From positions 1 to 8,936 of the forward strand of contig JBAYAO010000060.1 in assembly GCA_041669745.1 (NCBI GenBank): 8,936 nucleotides of DNA, written 5' to 3'. The first letter of the stretch is position 1. Every line of letters starts with the position of its first letter. Origin of the DNA: JBAZDV01 sp041669745 (lineage in GTDB: Archaea > Thermoplasmatota > Thermoplasmata > Methanomassiliicoccales > Methanomethylophilaceae). Below, in pieces: positions 1 to 5,981 of this stretch. The notes beneath the pieces were generated by a model. The model had not been told where the DNA came from, did not search any database, and was given only the letters and a program-made list of their open reading frames with translations. Both the position numbers and the translations under genes were made by a program.

Positions 1-294
1 AAGAACACCAAGATAAGGTGCGACCTCACCCCCGAGGGGATATTGCTTTTGGGCGATGTCCAGATGATCGATTATTTCACGCCGGGGTCACAGGAACTTA
101 TGGATGCCGTGGCGGAGAATTCGCCGTACCCGGTGATGCTCATGAAGAGACACGGGGCACTGACGCAGGGAAAGAATCTGGAGGAGGCCTTCGACCGCAT
201 GGAGGAACTGGAGTTCCAGGCCCATCTCCAGATACTGGCCGGACGCGCCAAGGGCCTCTCGAGATCGGAGATAGAGAAGATAAGGGGCATGTGA
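1..294 (+). CDS. Class II aldolase/adducin family protein, C-terminal part (5' end outside window)
   Basis: The last 97 residues of a protein whose start lies left of the window. The fragment fits the end of the class II aldolase fold (L-fuculose-1-phosphate aldolase type): a 'DYFTPGSQEL' segment (residues 24-33 of the fragment), then 'VMLMKRHGALTQG' (45-57) and a helix rich in Glu and Ala. In FucA-type enzymes the His of the HG motif, here His51, is one of the zinc ligands; the other ligands would lie upstream and are not visible. Known members cleave sugar or alcohol phosphates to dihydroxyacetone phosphate and an aldehyde; in some methanogens a fuculose-1-phosphate aldolase supplies lactaldehyde for the lactate part of coenzyme F420, but the substrate cannot be read here. 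The TGA stop is 2 nt before the nop5 ATG, so the two are probably co-transcribed. Family is well supported, exact reaction is not. Confidence 0.85.
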   Translation, partial: KNTKIRCDLTPEGILLLGDVQMIDYFTPGSQELMDAVAENSPYPVMLMKRHGALTQGKNLEEAFDRMEELEFQAHLQILAGRAKGLSRSEIEKIRGM

Positions 295-296
295 GA

Positions 297-1379
297 ATGA
301 TCCTGGTCACGAAATGGTTCGGCGTCTTCCTCTGCAACGACAACCAGATACTGGAAAAGAGACTGATGCCTTCCGATGCCGACGCGATCGCGGAGAAGTT
401 GGCGATGATCCAGCACGGTTCCGTCCTTCCCGAGGAGATAGAGCTCGCCAGGGACAGACCCAAACTGATGGTCTCCGACAGGAGACAGTCCGTACTCGGC
501 AAACCGACCCTGTTCGATTCGTCCTTCATAAAGGCCGAGACGTTCGGTTTCGATGATTCGCTGATGCACGATGTGATGCTGAGACTGGCCAAACTGAGGA
601 CTTCCGAACCGATACCGCGCGACAGGAACCTTGTACAGGCCATACGGAACCTGGACGACCTCATCGCAACGTGCAACCTCATGGACGAGAGACTGCACGA
701 ATGGTACGGGATGCATTTCCCAGAGTTGGCGGATCTTGCGAAGGACAGGAGATACGCGGAACTGATAGCCAGGAACGGGGACCGGACTGGGATAATCGAT
801 GAACTGAACGTCGACATCGAATCCATAGGATCGGACTTCGACCCCGACGATATGCGTGCCGTCATGGATCTGGCCGACACGCTGTGCAGGATATACGAGG
901 ACCGTGCACGCACCGAGACGTACATCTCGGAAATCGTTGAAAAATCCTGTCCCAACATGTGCAAGGTCGCCGGCGGACCGCTGTCGGCGAGACTGATCTC
1001 ACTGGCCGGAGGTCTTGAGAGACTGGCGTCCCTGCCGTCCTCGACCGTTCAGCTCCTCGGCGCCGAGAAGGCCATGTTCAGACATCTCAAGTCCGGGAAG
1101 CGTCCGCCGAAACACGGTGTCATCTACCAGCATCCGGATGTGCACAGAGCACCTTACTGGCAGAGCGGGAACATATCCCGCGCATTGGCAGGGAAGATCC
1201 TCATAGCCGCGAAGATAGACCAGTATCACGGCGAGTACAGGGGCGACGAGCTGCTAGCGGAGTACAATGCACGTGTGGCCGACATCAAGCGCAGATATCC
1301 CGATCCGCCGAAGAAGTCCCAGAAGACCGGCGACCGCAAACGTCCGCGTTCCGGCAGGAAGGACCAGAGGAGACCCTGA
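297..1379 (+). CDS. nop5: Nop5 (Nop56/58-like) scaffold protein of box C/D sRNPs
   Basis: A 360-residue archaeal Nop5, which with fibrillarin and L7Ae forms the box C/D sRNP that guides 2'-O-methylation of rRNA and tRNA. The N-terminal domain (about 1-110), which binds fibrillarin in known Nop5 proteins, is followed by a helical coiled-coil region (about 110-220) and the Nop domain (about 220-340). The Nop signature is clear: 'GGPLSARLISLAGGLERLAS' at 226-245, 'STVQLLGAEKAMFRHLKSG' at 249-267, and a 'KHGVIYQHP' segment at 272-280 that contacts the kink-turn RNA and L7Ae. The last 30 residues are a Lys/Arg-rich tail. The frame stays open upstream to position 18, but that part overlaps the aldolase and does not resemble Nop5; the ATG at 297 gives the typical 'MILVTKWFGVF' start. 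The upstream Shine-Dalgarno is weak (AAGGGG, about 10 nt away). Fibrillarin, often adjacent in archaea, does not follow it here. Confidence 0.95.
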   Translation: MILVTKWFGVFLCNDNQILEKRLMPSDADAIAEKLAMIQHGSVLPEEIELARDRPKLMVSDRRQSVLGKPTLFDSSFIKAETFGFDDSLMHDVMLRLAKLRTSEPIPRDRNLVQAIRNLDDLIATCNLMDERLHEWYGMHFPELADLAKDRRYAELIARNGDRTGIIDELNVDIESIGSDFDPDDMRAVMDLADTLCRIYEDRARTETYISEIVEKSCPNMCKVAGGPLSARLISLAGGLERLASLPSSTVQLLGAEKAMFRHLKSGKRPPKHGVIYQHPDVHRAPYWQSGNISRALAGKILIAAKIDQYHGEYRGDELLAEYNARVADIKRRYPDPPKKSQKTGDRKRPRSGRKDQRRP

Positions 1380-1492
1380 GGACCGCCTCCCATATTCTGA
1401 CTCGTAATATGCCGTCCGCCGACGTGACACCGGCGCATTCTCTGCACACCCGCCATCTGACACTTCTGTGACGGGATGCGGAGCACGCGCAC

Positions 1493-1511
1493 AAGGAAGA
1501 AATAATTATAA
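1493..1511 (+). promoter_or_regulatory. TATA box with purine-rich BRE for the aIF5A-agmatinase operon
   Basis: The sequence aaggaagaaa followed by taattataa gives a BRE-like purine stretch and an A/T-only TATA element (1503-1511) in an otherwise GC-rich spacer. Initiation in archaea about 25 nt downstream would put the transcript start near 1533-1538, leaving a leader of roughly 95 nt before aIF5A. A second, weaker TATA-like stretch, gataaaaatg (1533-1542), could start a shorter leader. No transcription data are available, so the start is a prediction. Confidence 0.65.
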
Positions 1512-1539
1512 GGGAGGGGTCAATAGAGGACCGATAAAA

Positions 1540-1617
1540 ATGCATGTCTATTCGGGATTCGGACGACCTATGACCAAAGGTACAGTGGACGTCGACCGCA
1601 GGCCATGCACATATTGA
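1540..1617 (+). CDS. Possible 25-codon upstream ORF in the aIF5A leader
   Basis: An ATG at 1540 opens a 25-codon reading frame ending in TGA at 1615-1617. The ATG lies about 33 nt downstream of the TATA centre, where a leaderless mRNA would begin, and no Shine-Dalgarno motif precedes it. Its stop overlaps the GAGAGGAG ribosome-binding site of aIF5A, and it is in the same frame as aIF5A, separated from that ATG by the stop plus four codons. The peptide begins MHVYSGFGRPMTKG and ends RRPCTY; I recognise no family. It may be a real regulatory leader peptide or a chance ORF; only conservation or ribosome data can decide. Confidence 0.3.
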   Translation: MHVYSGFGRPMTKGTVDVDRRPCTY

Positions 1618-1624
1618 GAGGAGA
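1615..1624 (+). promoter_or_regulatory. Ribosome-binding site of aIF5A
   Basis: The sequence TGAGAGGAGA, 5 nt before the ATG at 1630, is a strong Shine-Dalgarno motif and fixes the aIF5A start. It overlaps the stop codon of the upstream 25-codon ORF, so ribosomes finishing that ORF would stop on this site. Confidence 0.8.
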
Positions 1625-1629
1625 TTACA

Positions 1630-2013
1630 ATGGCAGATTGGGAAATGAAGGAGATCAGGGAACTTAAGGTCGGAAGATACGTCAACATCGACGATGAACC
1701 CTGCAAGATCTTATCTATATCGACATCCAAACCCGGAAAGCACGGGTCGGCGAAGGCGAACATCGACGCTGCGAGCATATTCACCGGCGCCAAGAAGTCG
1801 CTGGTGGGACCTGTGAGCACCAAGGTGCAGGTACCGCTGATCGACAAGAGGAAGGCACAGGTCCTATCCACACACGGCGACGAGGTGCAGATCATGGACC
1901 TCGAGACCTTCGAGACCATCACTATGGCGATAAACGCAGACCACGAGTCCGTTCTCGATGACGGCGCGGAGATCCTGTACATCGTCGCGATGGACAGAAT
2001 GAAATTGATGTGA
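1630..2013 (+). CDS. eif5A: Translation initiation factor aIF5A (hypusine-containing, IF5A/EF-P family)
   Basis: A 127-residue aIF5A, the usual archaeal length. The family acts at the ribosomal E site to help peptide-bond formation at difficult sequences such as proline runs. The N-terminal SH3-like domain (about 1-68) has the hypusination loop 'STSKPGKHGSAKAN' at 31-44; Lys37 in PGKHG is the residue that deoxyhypusine synthase would modify with the aminobutyl group of spermidine. The C-terminal OB domain (about 70-127) follows. Nothing is missing from the loop, so the protein should be a normal substrate. The start is supported by the strong Shine-Dalgarno at 1615-1624. It has its own TATA box and is followed after 10 nt by an agmatinase-type gene in the polyamine pathway that feeds its modification. 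Deoxyhypusine synthase is not in the window. Confidence 0.96.
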   Translation: MADWEMKEIRELKVGRYVNIDDEPCKILSISTSKPGKHGSAKANIDAASIFTGAKKSLVGPVSTKVQVPLIDKRKAQVLSTHGDEVQIMDLETFETITMAINADHESVLDDGAEILYIVAMDRMKLM

Positions 2014-2023
2014 GGATGACCCA

Positions 2024-2887
2024 ATGCCTGTCGGGACCTCATTCGCGGATGCCGAGTCCACGTATTCGGAGGCGGATGCCTGCATATATGGGATCCCGTA
2101 CGATCACACCGCCTGTTTCAGGGCGGGTGCCAGAGAAGCTCCCGGCGCCATAAGGCGCTGCTCCTATAATTTTGAGAGAACGCATTTCGAACACGGCGCC
2201 GTCCAGCCGGCATTGGACATCTTCGACTACGGCGACTGCGACGACTTCGTCCTCCCGGACGATATGGTCGATGAAGTGTCGTTCGTAATGGGCCCGGCGA
2301 TAAGGGACGGGAAATTCACCGTCGCTATGGGCGGAGAGCATTCCGTCAACATACCTATAGTCCGGTGCTTCGGCAGGGACGACATATCCCTGATATCCAT
2401 AGATGCGCATCTCGATTCCAGGGACGAATACATGGGATGCAGGAACAGCCATGCTTGCATCACGAGACGCGCCGCCGAACATCTGGGCATCGACAACGTG
2501 TTCGTCCTCGGCGTACGTTCGATCTCCGAGGAGGAACTCGACAGGGATGACGTCGTCCCTCACATCGACTCCTACGCCATAATGGAGAAAGGTATCGAAT
2601 GGGCCGTCAGGAAAGCCCTGGAGAGCGTCGGTAACGACCGCGTCTACATAACCTTGGATATAGACGGTATCGATCCGGCGTTCGCGCCCGGGACGGGCAC
2701 GCCGGAACCGTTCGGTCTGCATCCGATGGATGTCAAGAAGCTCATCAATATGACCGGCGACCGTTTGGCCGGTTTCGATGTGGTGGAGGTCTGTCCTCCC
2801 GCCGACCCGTCGGGCATAACGTCCGTGCTCGCGGCCAGATACATAAAGGAGGTCCTGGCGGTCCACGCCAGGAATCTCAGGTGCTGA
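2024..2887 (+). CDS. speB: Agmatinase-family ureohydrolase (agmatinase or N1-aminopropylagmatine ureohydrolase)
   Basis: A 287-residue ureohydrolase of the arginase/agmatinase fold that releases urea from a guanidino substrate. The binuclear Mn ligands are all visible: His106 in 'GGEHSV', Asp127/His129/Asp131 in 'SIDAHLDSRDEYMG', and Asp212/Asp214 in 'LDIDGIDPAFAPGTGTPEP'. His143 (in SHA) and Glu255 ('FDVVEVCPPAD') match the conserved catalytic and guanidine-binding positions. Agmatinases make putrescine; some archaeal homologues, such as that of Thermococcus kodakarensis, instead hydrolyse N1-aminopropylagmatine to spermidine, and I cannot separate the two by sequence. The gene starts 10 nt after the aIF5A stop, with a GAGG Shine-Dalgarno overlapping that stop (2011-2015), so it is co-expressed with aIF5A and probably provides the polyamine for hypusine. 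Its 3' end overlaps the convergent mutase gene by 11 bp. Confidence 0.93.
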   Translation: MPVGTSFADAESTYSEADACIYGIPYDHTACFRAGAREAPGAIRRCSYNFERTHFEHGAVQPALDIFDYGDCDDFVLPDDMVDEVSFVMGPAIRDGKFTVAMGGEHSVNIPIVRCFGRDDISLISIDAHLDSRDEYMGCRNSHACITRRAAEHLGIDNVFVLGVRSISEEELDRDDVVPHIDSYAIMEKGIEWAVRKALESVGNDRVYITLDIDGIDPAFAPGTGTPEPFGLHPMDVKKLINMTGDRLAGFDVVEVCPPADPSGITSVLAARYIKEVLAVHARNLRC

Positions 2888-4223
2888 CGAAACCCTTCGC
2901 TATGTCCTCGAACTTCTGTCCCCTCTCTACGGCGGCATCCTCGTCCTTCGATTCCGAGAATATGCGGAATATCGGTTCCGTACCCGACGGCCTCACAAGC
3001 ACCCAGCCGTCATCGAAGAAGATCTTGAGTCCGTCCGTCGCATCGATCCTGTTCTCGCTGTAGAGCGCCTTCATCATCGATAGGAGCATCTCCTTCCTGT
3101 CGTTCGGACAGGGGACCTTCCTCTTGTCCACATAGTAGACGGGAAGCGCATCGACCTGCTTCTGCAGAGGACCGTATTTTACGATGCATTCGAGCATCTT
3201 GGCCACCGTCATCGCGCCGTCCCTGCAGAACTGATGCTCCGGGAATATCAGACCGCCGTTCTCCTCTCCGCCGAATATCGCGTCGACCTCCATCATCTTC
3301 CTGGCGACGATTGGCGAACCGACGGCAGTGTAGACCACAGTTCCGCCGGCCTCCTTGACGACGTCCTCGACCATCGACGACGAACTCACCGGCGTGACCA
3401 CAGTTCCGCCGGTCTTCTTGGAGAGTTCGCTCTTGGATATCAGCGCCAGGCTCTTGTCCCCGCTGATGTACTTCCCCTTACGCGATACGAACACCGTACG
3501 GTCAGCATCGCCGTCGTGCGCGATACCCAGATCCGCTTTGATCGATCTGGTGAGCATTATCAGGTCCCGGAGGTTATCCTCCGTCGGTTCGCTCGGATGT
3601 CCCGGGAACTCTCCCTGCGGGTCCGCATTCAGCGTCACGGCCGTGACGCCGAGTTTCTTCAGCAGGAGCGGCGTGGTCCTGCACGCCGCACCGTTCGCAC
3701 AGTCCAGGACCACTTTCAGGTTTGCACGCCTTATCTCGCCGGAATCGACATGCGAGATCACCGCGTTCACGTACGAATCGGCCACGCCCAGGACGCTCTC
3801 GATGGAACCGATCACATTCCACTGATTGGACGGTATATCCTGTCCGTACATCGCCTCTATCTTATCCTCGCCGTACTTGTGCATCTCCGTACCGTCGGAT
3901 GCTATGCACTTGATGCCGTTGAACTCCGGCGGATTGTGCGACGCCGTGATCATCACGCCGCCGCTCACATGATCGTGCGTCTTCACGAAATACTGGAGGG
4001 CGGGCGTCGGCATCGTGCCCAGATCTAGGACCTTGCATCCGACCGCCATCAGTCCTGCGGAGACGGCCGATCTGATCATCTCCGCTGAGGTCCTCGTGTC
4101 GTTGGCGATGGCGACCTGTCCCCTCATGTACTTCCCCATGGCCTTGCCGACCTGCATGGCCATATCCGCGGTCATGTCCTCGTTGACGACGCCTCTGATC
4201 CCGTTGGTCCCGAACAACGCCAC
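2877..4223 (-). CDS. glmM: Phosphoglucosamine mutase / phosphomannomutase family protein (archaeal GlmM type)
   Basis: A 448-residue alpha-D-phosphohexomutase of normal length with four domains. It opens with 'ALFGTNGIRG'; the active-site phosphoserine is Ser95 in 'TASHNPPEFNGIK' (93-105), the Mg-binding loop is DGDADR (237-242), the sugar-binding loop is GGEENGG (318-324), and the phosphate-binding loop is RPSGTEP (411-417). The GEENGG loop is typical of archaeal GlmM-like enzymes, which convert glucosamine-6-phosphate to glucosamine-1-phosphate for UDP-GlcNAc; phosphomannomutase or phosphoglucomutase activity cannot be excluded. Two GTG codons compete as start: 4229, which overlaps the upstream TGA as GTGA, and 4223. 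I chose 4223 because the AAGGAG motif lies 9 nt before it but only 3 nt before 4229. The frame is open further upstream, but that part lies in the DUF47 gene and has no family similarity. It is the last gene of the ABC operon. Confidence 0.92.
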   Translation of the reverse strand: MALFGTNGIRGVVNEDMTADMAMQVGKAMGKYMRGQVAIANDTRTSAEMIRSAVSAGLMAVGCKVLDLGTMPTPALQYFVKTHDHVSGGVMITASHNPPEFNGIKCIASDGTEMHKYGEDKIEAMYGQDIPSNQWNVIGSIESVLGVADSYVNAVISHVDSGEIRRANLKVVLDCANGAACRTTPLLLKKLGVTAVTLNADPQGEFPGHPSEPTEDNLRDLIMLTRSIKADLGIAHDGDADRTVFVSRKGKYISGDKSLALISKSELSKKTGGTVVTPVSSSSMVEDVVKEAGGTVVYTAVGSPIVARKMMEVDAIFGGEENGGLIFPEHQFCRDGAMTVAKMLECIVKYGPLQKQVDALPVYYVDKRKVPCPNDRKEMLLSMMKALYSENRIDATDGLKIFFDDGWVLVRPSGTEPIFRIFSESKDEDAAVERGQKFEDIAKGFVST

Positions 4224-4225
4224 GT

Positions 4226-4903
4226 TCACAGGCTCCTTGCCGATATGAGGATCATTATCGTCTCCGCGCAGTCCTTGCACGCATCGGACGACTCCTCCAG
4301 GGCCTGCACGACCCCGCGCATGAGCATAAGGCCCTTGTAGTCCATGTCGGACATCAGTATCTTCTTCGATATCGTGTAATGCATCTGGTCGATGATCCTC
4401 TCCTGATCCTTGATCGACTCGACGCATCTCTGCGTCTCGGACCTGTTCGTGCCCAGATTCTCTATCGCCTTGATGAGCATCCTCATCGCCAGGATCAGCT
4501 CGTTGGACATCTGCTTCGATGATTCCCATATGTGCTGCGGCACCACGGTCTCCGTATCGATGACCATCTGGATGTACGTCCCGGCCTCGGTGGCCCAATC
4601 CGCGATCTTGTCGGACTTCTTTATGAAATGCAGAAGGTCCTCTCTCTCCTGCATGCTCAGAGAACCGTCGGAGACGCTGAGCGTCAGCTTGTCCTCGATC
4701 CTGTCCGCCTCCCTCTCGCTGAGGATCAGTCGGTCTAGGGATTTCAGTACGGTCTGCTTGTCGCCAGCGGACATCGCTGTGATGGCATTGTTGACCTCGT
4801 TCACCACATCCAGTATCACGAGACTGTGACTCCTGTTTCCCGACTGGACCAGATCGCCCTTCCTCTTCGCGAACCAATCCAGCATGTTTTTGATCTCACT
4901 CAA
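4226..4903 (-). CDS. DUF47 / PhoU-like phosphate-transport regulator family protein
   Basis: A 225-residue, all-helical protein with the DUF47 (PhoU-related) pattern of repeated acidic motifs: 'EREADRIEDKL' (63-73), 'KKSDKIADWATEAG' (95-108), 'KDQERIIDQMHY' (165-176) and 'ALEESSDACKDCAETI' (201-216). In PhoU-type proteins such E/D-x-x-x-D motifs in three-helix bundles bind metal clusters. DUF47 proteins are usually found next to Pit phosphate transporters and are thought to control them; here the neighbour is an ABC transporter. The start is TTG at 4903: a strong GGGAGG lies 9 nt upstream, while the first in-frame ATG (4885) has no good site. The TTG overlaps the end of the preceding ATPase by 8 nt, and its TGA touches the alternative GTG of the next gene, so coupling on both sides is likely. 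No signal peptide or membrane segment is seen; it should be cytoplasmic. Confidence 0.88.
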   Translation of the reverse strand: MSEIKNMLDWFAKRKGDLVQSGNRSHSLVILDVVNEVNNAITAMSAGDKQTVLKSLDRLILSEREADRIEDKLTLSVSDGSLSMQEREDLLHFIKKSDKIADWATEAGTYIQMVIDTETVVPQHIWESSKQMSNELILAMRMLIKAIENLGTNRSETQRCVESIKDQERIIDQMHYTISKKILMSDMDYKGLMLMRGVVQALEESSDACKDCAETIMILISARSL

Positions 4904-5981
4904 GTCTAATCGCCTCCCATATTCCTTCGTACGGCCTTGCGAACACCACGGATGCCTTCTTGTTGAAGACGAGGAACACTTCGTCCCCCCTCATCGGGAC
5001 CTGTGAGTCCGCGGATATGTTGTATTCGACGTAATCCTCTGAATCCGCCTCCGTGCGCACTCTCCAATAGGTGCCCATGAACACTATATCCTTTACTACC
5101 GCGCGCAGCCCGTCCGTCGCCGTGTAGACGTGCTCCGGACGCACCGATATCACCACGGGGTCCCCTACGCTGTATATCGATTTACCTGCCTTGACCATGC
5201 TCCCGTCCCTGAGTCTCACGGTCGTCTTTCCGTTCTTGCTCTTCTGCGCCACCGAGCATTCTATCAGATTCGTCTCTCCTATGAAATAGGCGGCGAAGAT
5301 GCTCCTCGGATGTCTGTATATCTCCAGCGGCGTACCCGTCTCGAATATCGTCCCGTTCCTCATCAGGACGATCCTGTCGGAGACGGACATCGCCTCCTCC
5401 TGGTCGTGCGTCACGTGCAGAACGGTTATGCCGAGACGTTTCACCAGCCTCCTTATATCGTATCTCAGCTCCACGCGGACCCTGGCATCCAGTGCGGACA
5501 GGGGTTCGTCGAGCATCAGCATCTTGGAACCCGATGCCAGCGCCCTCGCGAGAGCGACCTTCTGCTGCTCCCCGCCCGACAATTCCGACGGGATGTAACC
5601 GGAACGGTCCAGCATCTTGACGAGTTCCAGGTATTCGTTGGATATCGCAACGGTGTCCTCCTCGGATGCGTTCCTGACCCTCTGACCGTATCCCACGTTG
5701 TCCATGATGTCCATATGCGGGAACAGCGCGATGTTCTGGAACACGTAACCAACATCCCTGTCCTCTATCGGTATGTCGTTCACCTCGTTGCCGTCTATGA
5801 ACACACGCCCCTCCGTGGGCGTCAGTATCCCGGCGATCACCTTGATCAGTGTCGTCTTCCCGCATCCCGATGGACCCAGGATCGTGACGTACTCTCCGCT
5901 CTGGACCTCGAGGTTTATGTCACGCACGGCGAAGATGTTACCGAACCTCATCGTGATGTGCTCCAGTTTTATCTTCGTCAT
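4896..5981 (-). CDS. ABC transporter ATP-binding protein B (oxyanion/iron/polyamine-type importer, TOBE C-terminus)
   Basis: A 361-residue import ATPase. The nucleotide-binding domain (about 1-235) has Walker A GPSGCGKTT (36-44), Q-loop Gln82 in VFQN, signature LSGGE (134-138), Walker B MLMLDE (154-159), D-loop ALD (163-165) and switch His192 in 'VTHDQEEAMS'. The C-terminal 125 residues are beta-rich and fit the TOBE regulatory domain of the CUT1/MolT-like importer ATPases (PotA, FbpC, CysA and ModC relatives). All catalytic residues are present, so this is not a degenerate partner. Its ATG (5981) overlaps the stop of ATPase A as TGATG, with GAGGGTGG about 8 nt upstream. Together with ATPase A it probably forms a heterodimer on the fused permease. 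Substrate is not known. Confidence 0.92.
   Translation of the reverse strand: MTKIKLEHITMRFGNIFAVRDINLEVQSGEYVTILGPSGCGKTTLIKVIAGILTPTEGRVFIDGNEVNDIPIEDRDVGYVFQNIALFPHMDIMDNVGYGQRVRNASEEDTVAISNEYLELVKMLDRSGYIPSELSGGEQQKVALARALASGSKMLMLDEPLSALDARVRVELRYDIRRLVKRLGITVLHVTHDQEEAMSVSDRIVLMRNGTIFETGTPLEIYRHPRSIFAAYFIGETNLIECSVAQKSKNGKTTVRLRDGSMVKAGKSIYSVGDPVVISVRPEHVYTATDGLRAVVKDIVFMGTYWRVRTEADSEDYVEYNISADSQVPMRGDEVFLVFNKKASVVFARPYEGIWEAIRLE

Larger units (their letters stand above)
1380..1629. other. Intergenic spacer between nop5 and aIF5A
   Basis: A 250-bp spacer. The first part (1380-1490) holds no ORF that I believe, no tRNA-like sequence and no T-run typical of an archaeal terminator; it has two weak dyads, catatt/aatatg (1391-1396 with 1406-1411) and cgccg/cggcg (1418-1422 with 1432-1436). 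The second part carries the aIF5A promoter and a short upstream ORF, which are listed separately. Confidence 0.6.

Noticed and set aside
18..296. A 93-codon open extension upstream of nop5 in the same frame
   Set aside because: It overlaps the aldolase coding sequence, has no resemblance to Nop5, and the ATG at 297 gives the expected Nop5 N-terminus.
1384..1397. A 14-bp stretch, cgcctcccatattc, repeated at about 4911-4924
   Set aside because: The second copy is coding sequence of ATPase B; one 14-bp match within about 9 kb is close to chance expectation.
1391..1436. Small hairpins after nop5 that could be a terminator
   Set aside because: Stems are only 5-6 bp and no T-run follows, so there is no real support for termination here.
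1380..1629. Possible tRNA or box C/D RNA gene in the spacer
   Set aside because: No T-loop-like GGTTCRA sequence and no RTGATGA C box paired with CTGA D boxes were found on either strand.
4230..4877. An open extension of the phosphohexomutase frame that would give a 666-residue protein
   Set aside because: It is the out-of-frame shadow of the DUF47 gene, with low-complexity R/G/D-rich sequence; the family begins at ALFGTNGIRG.
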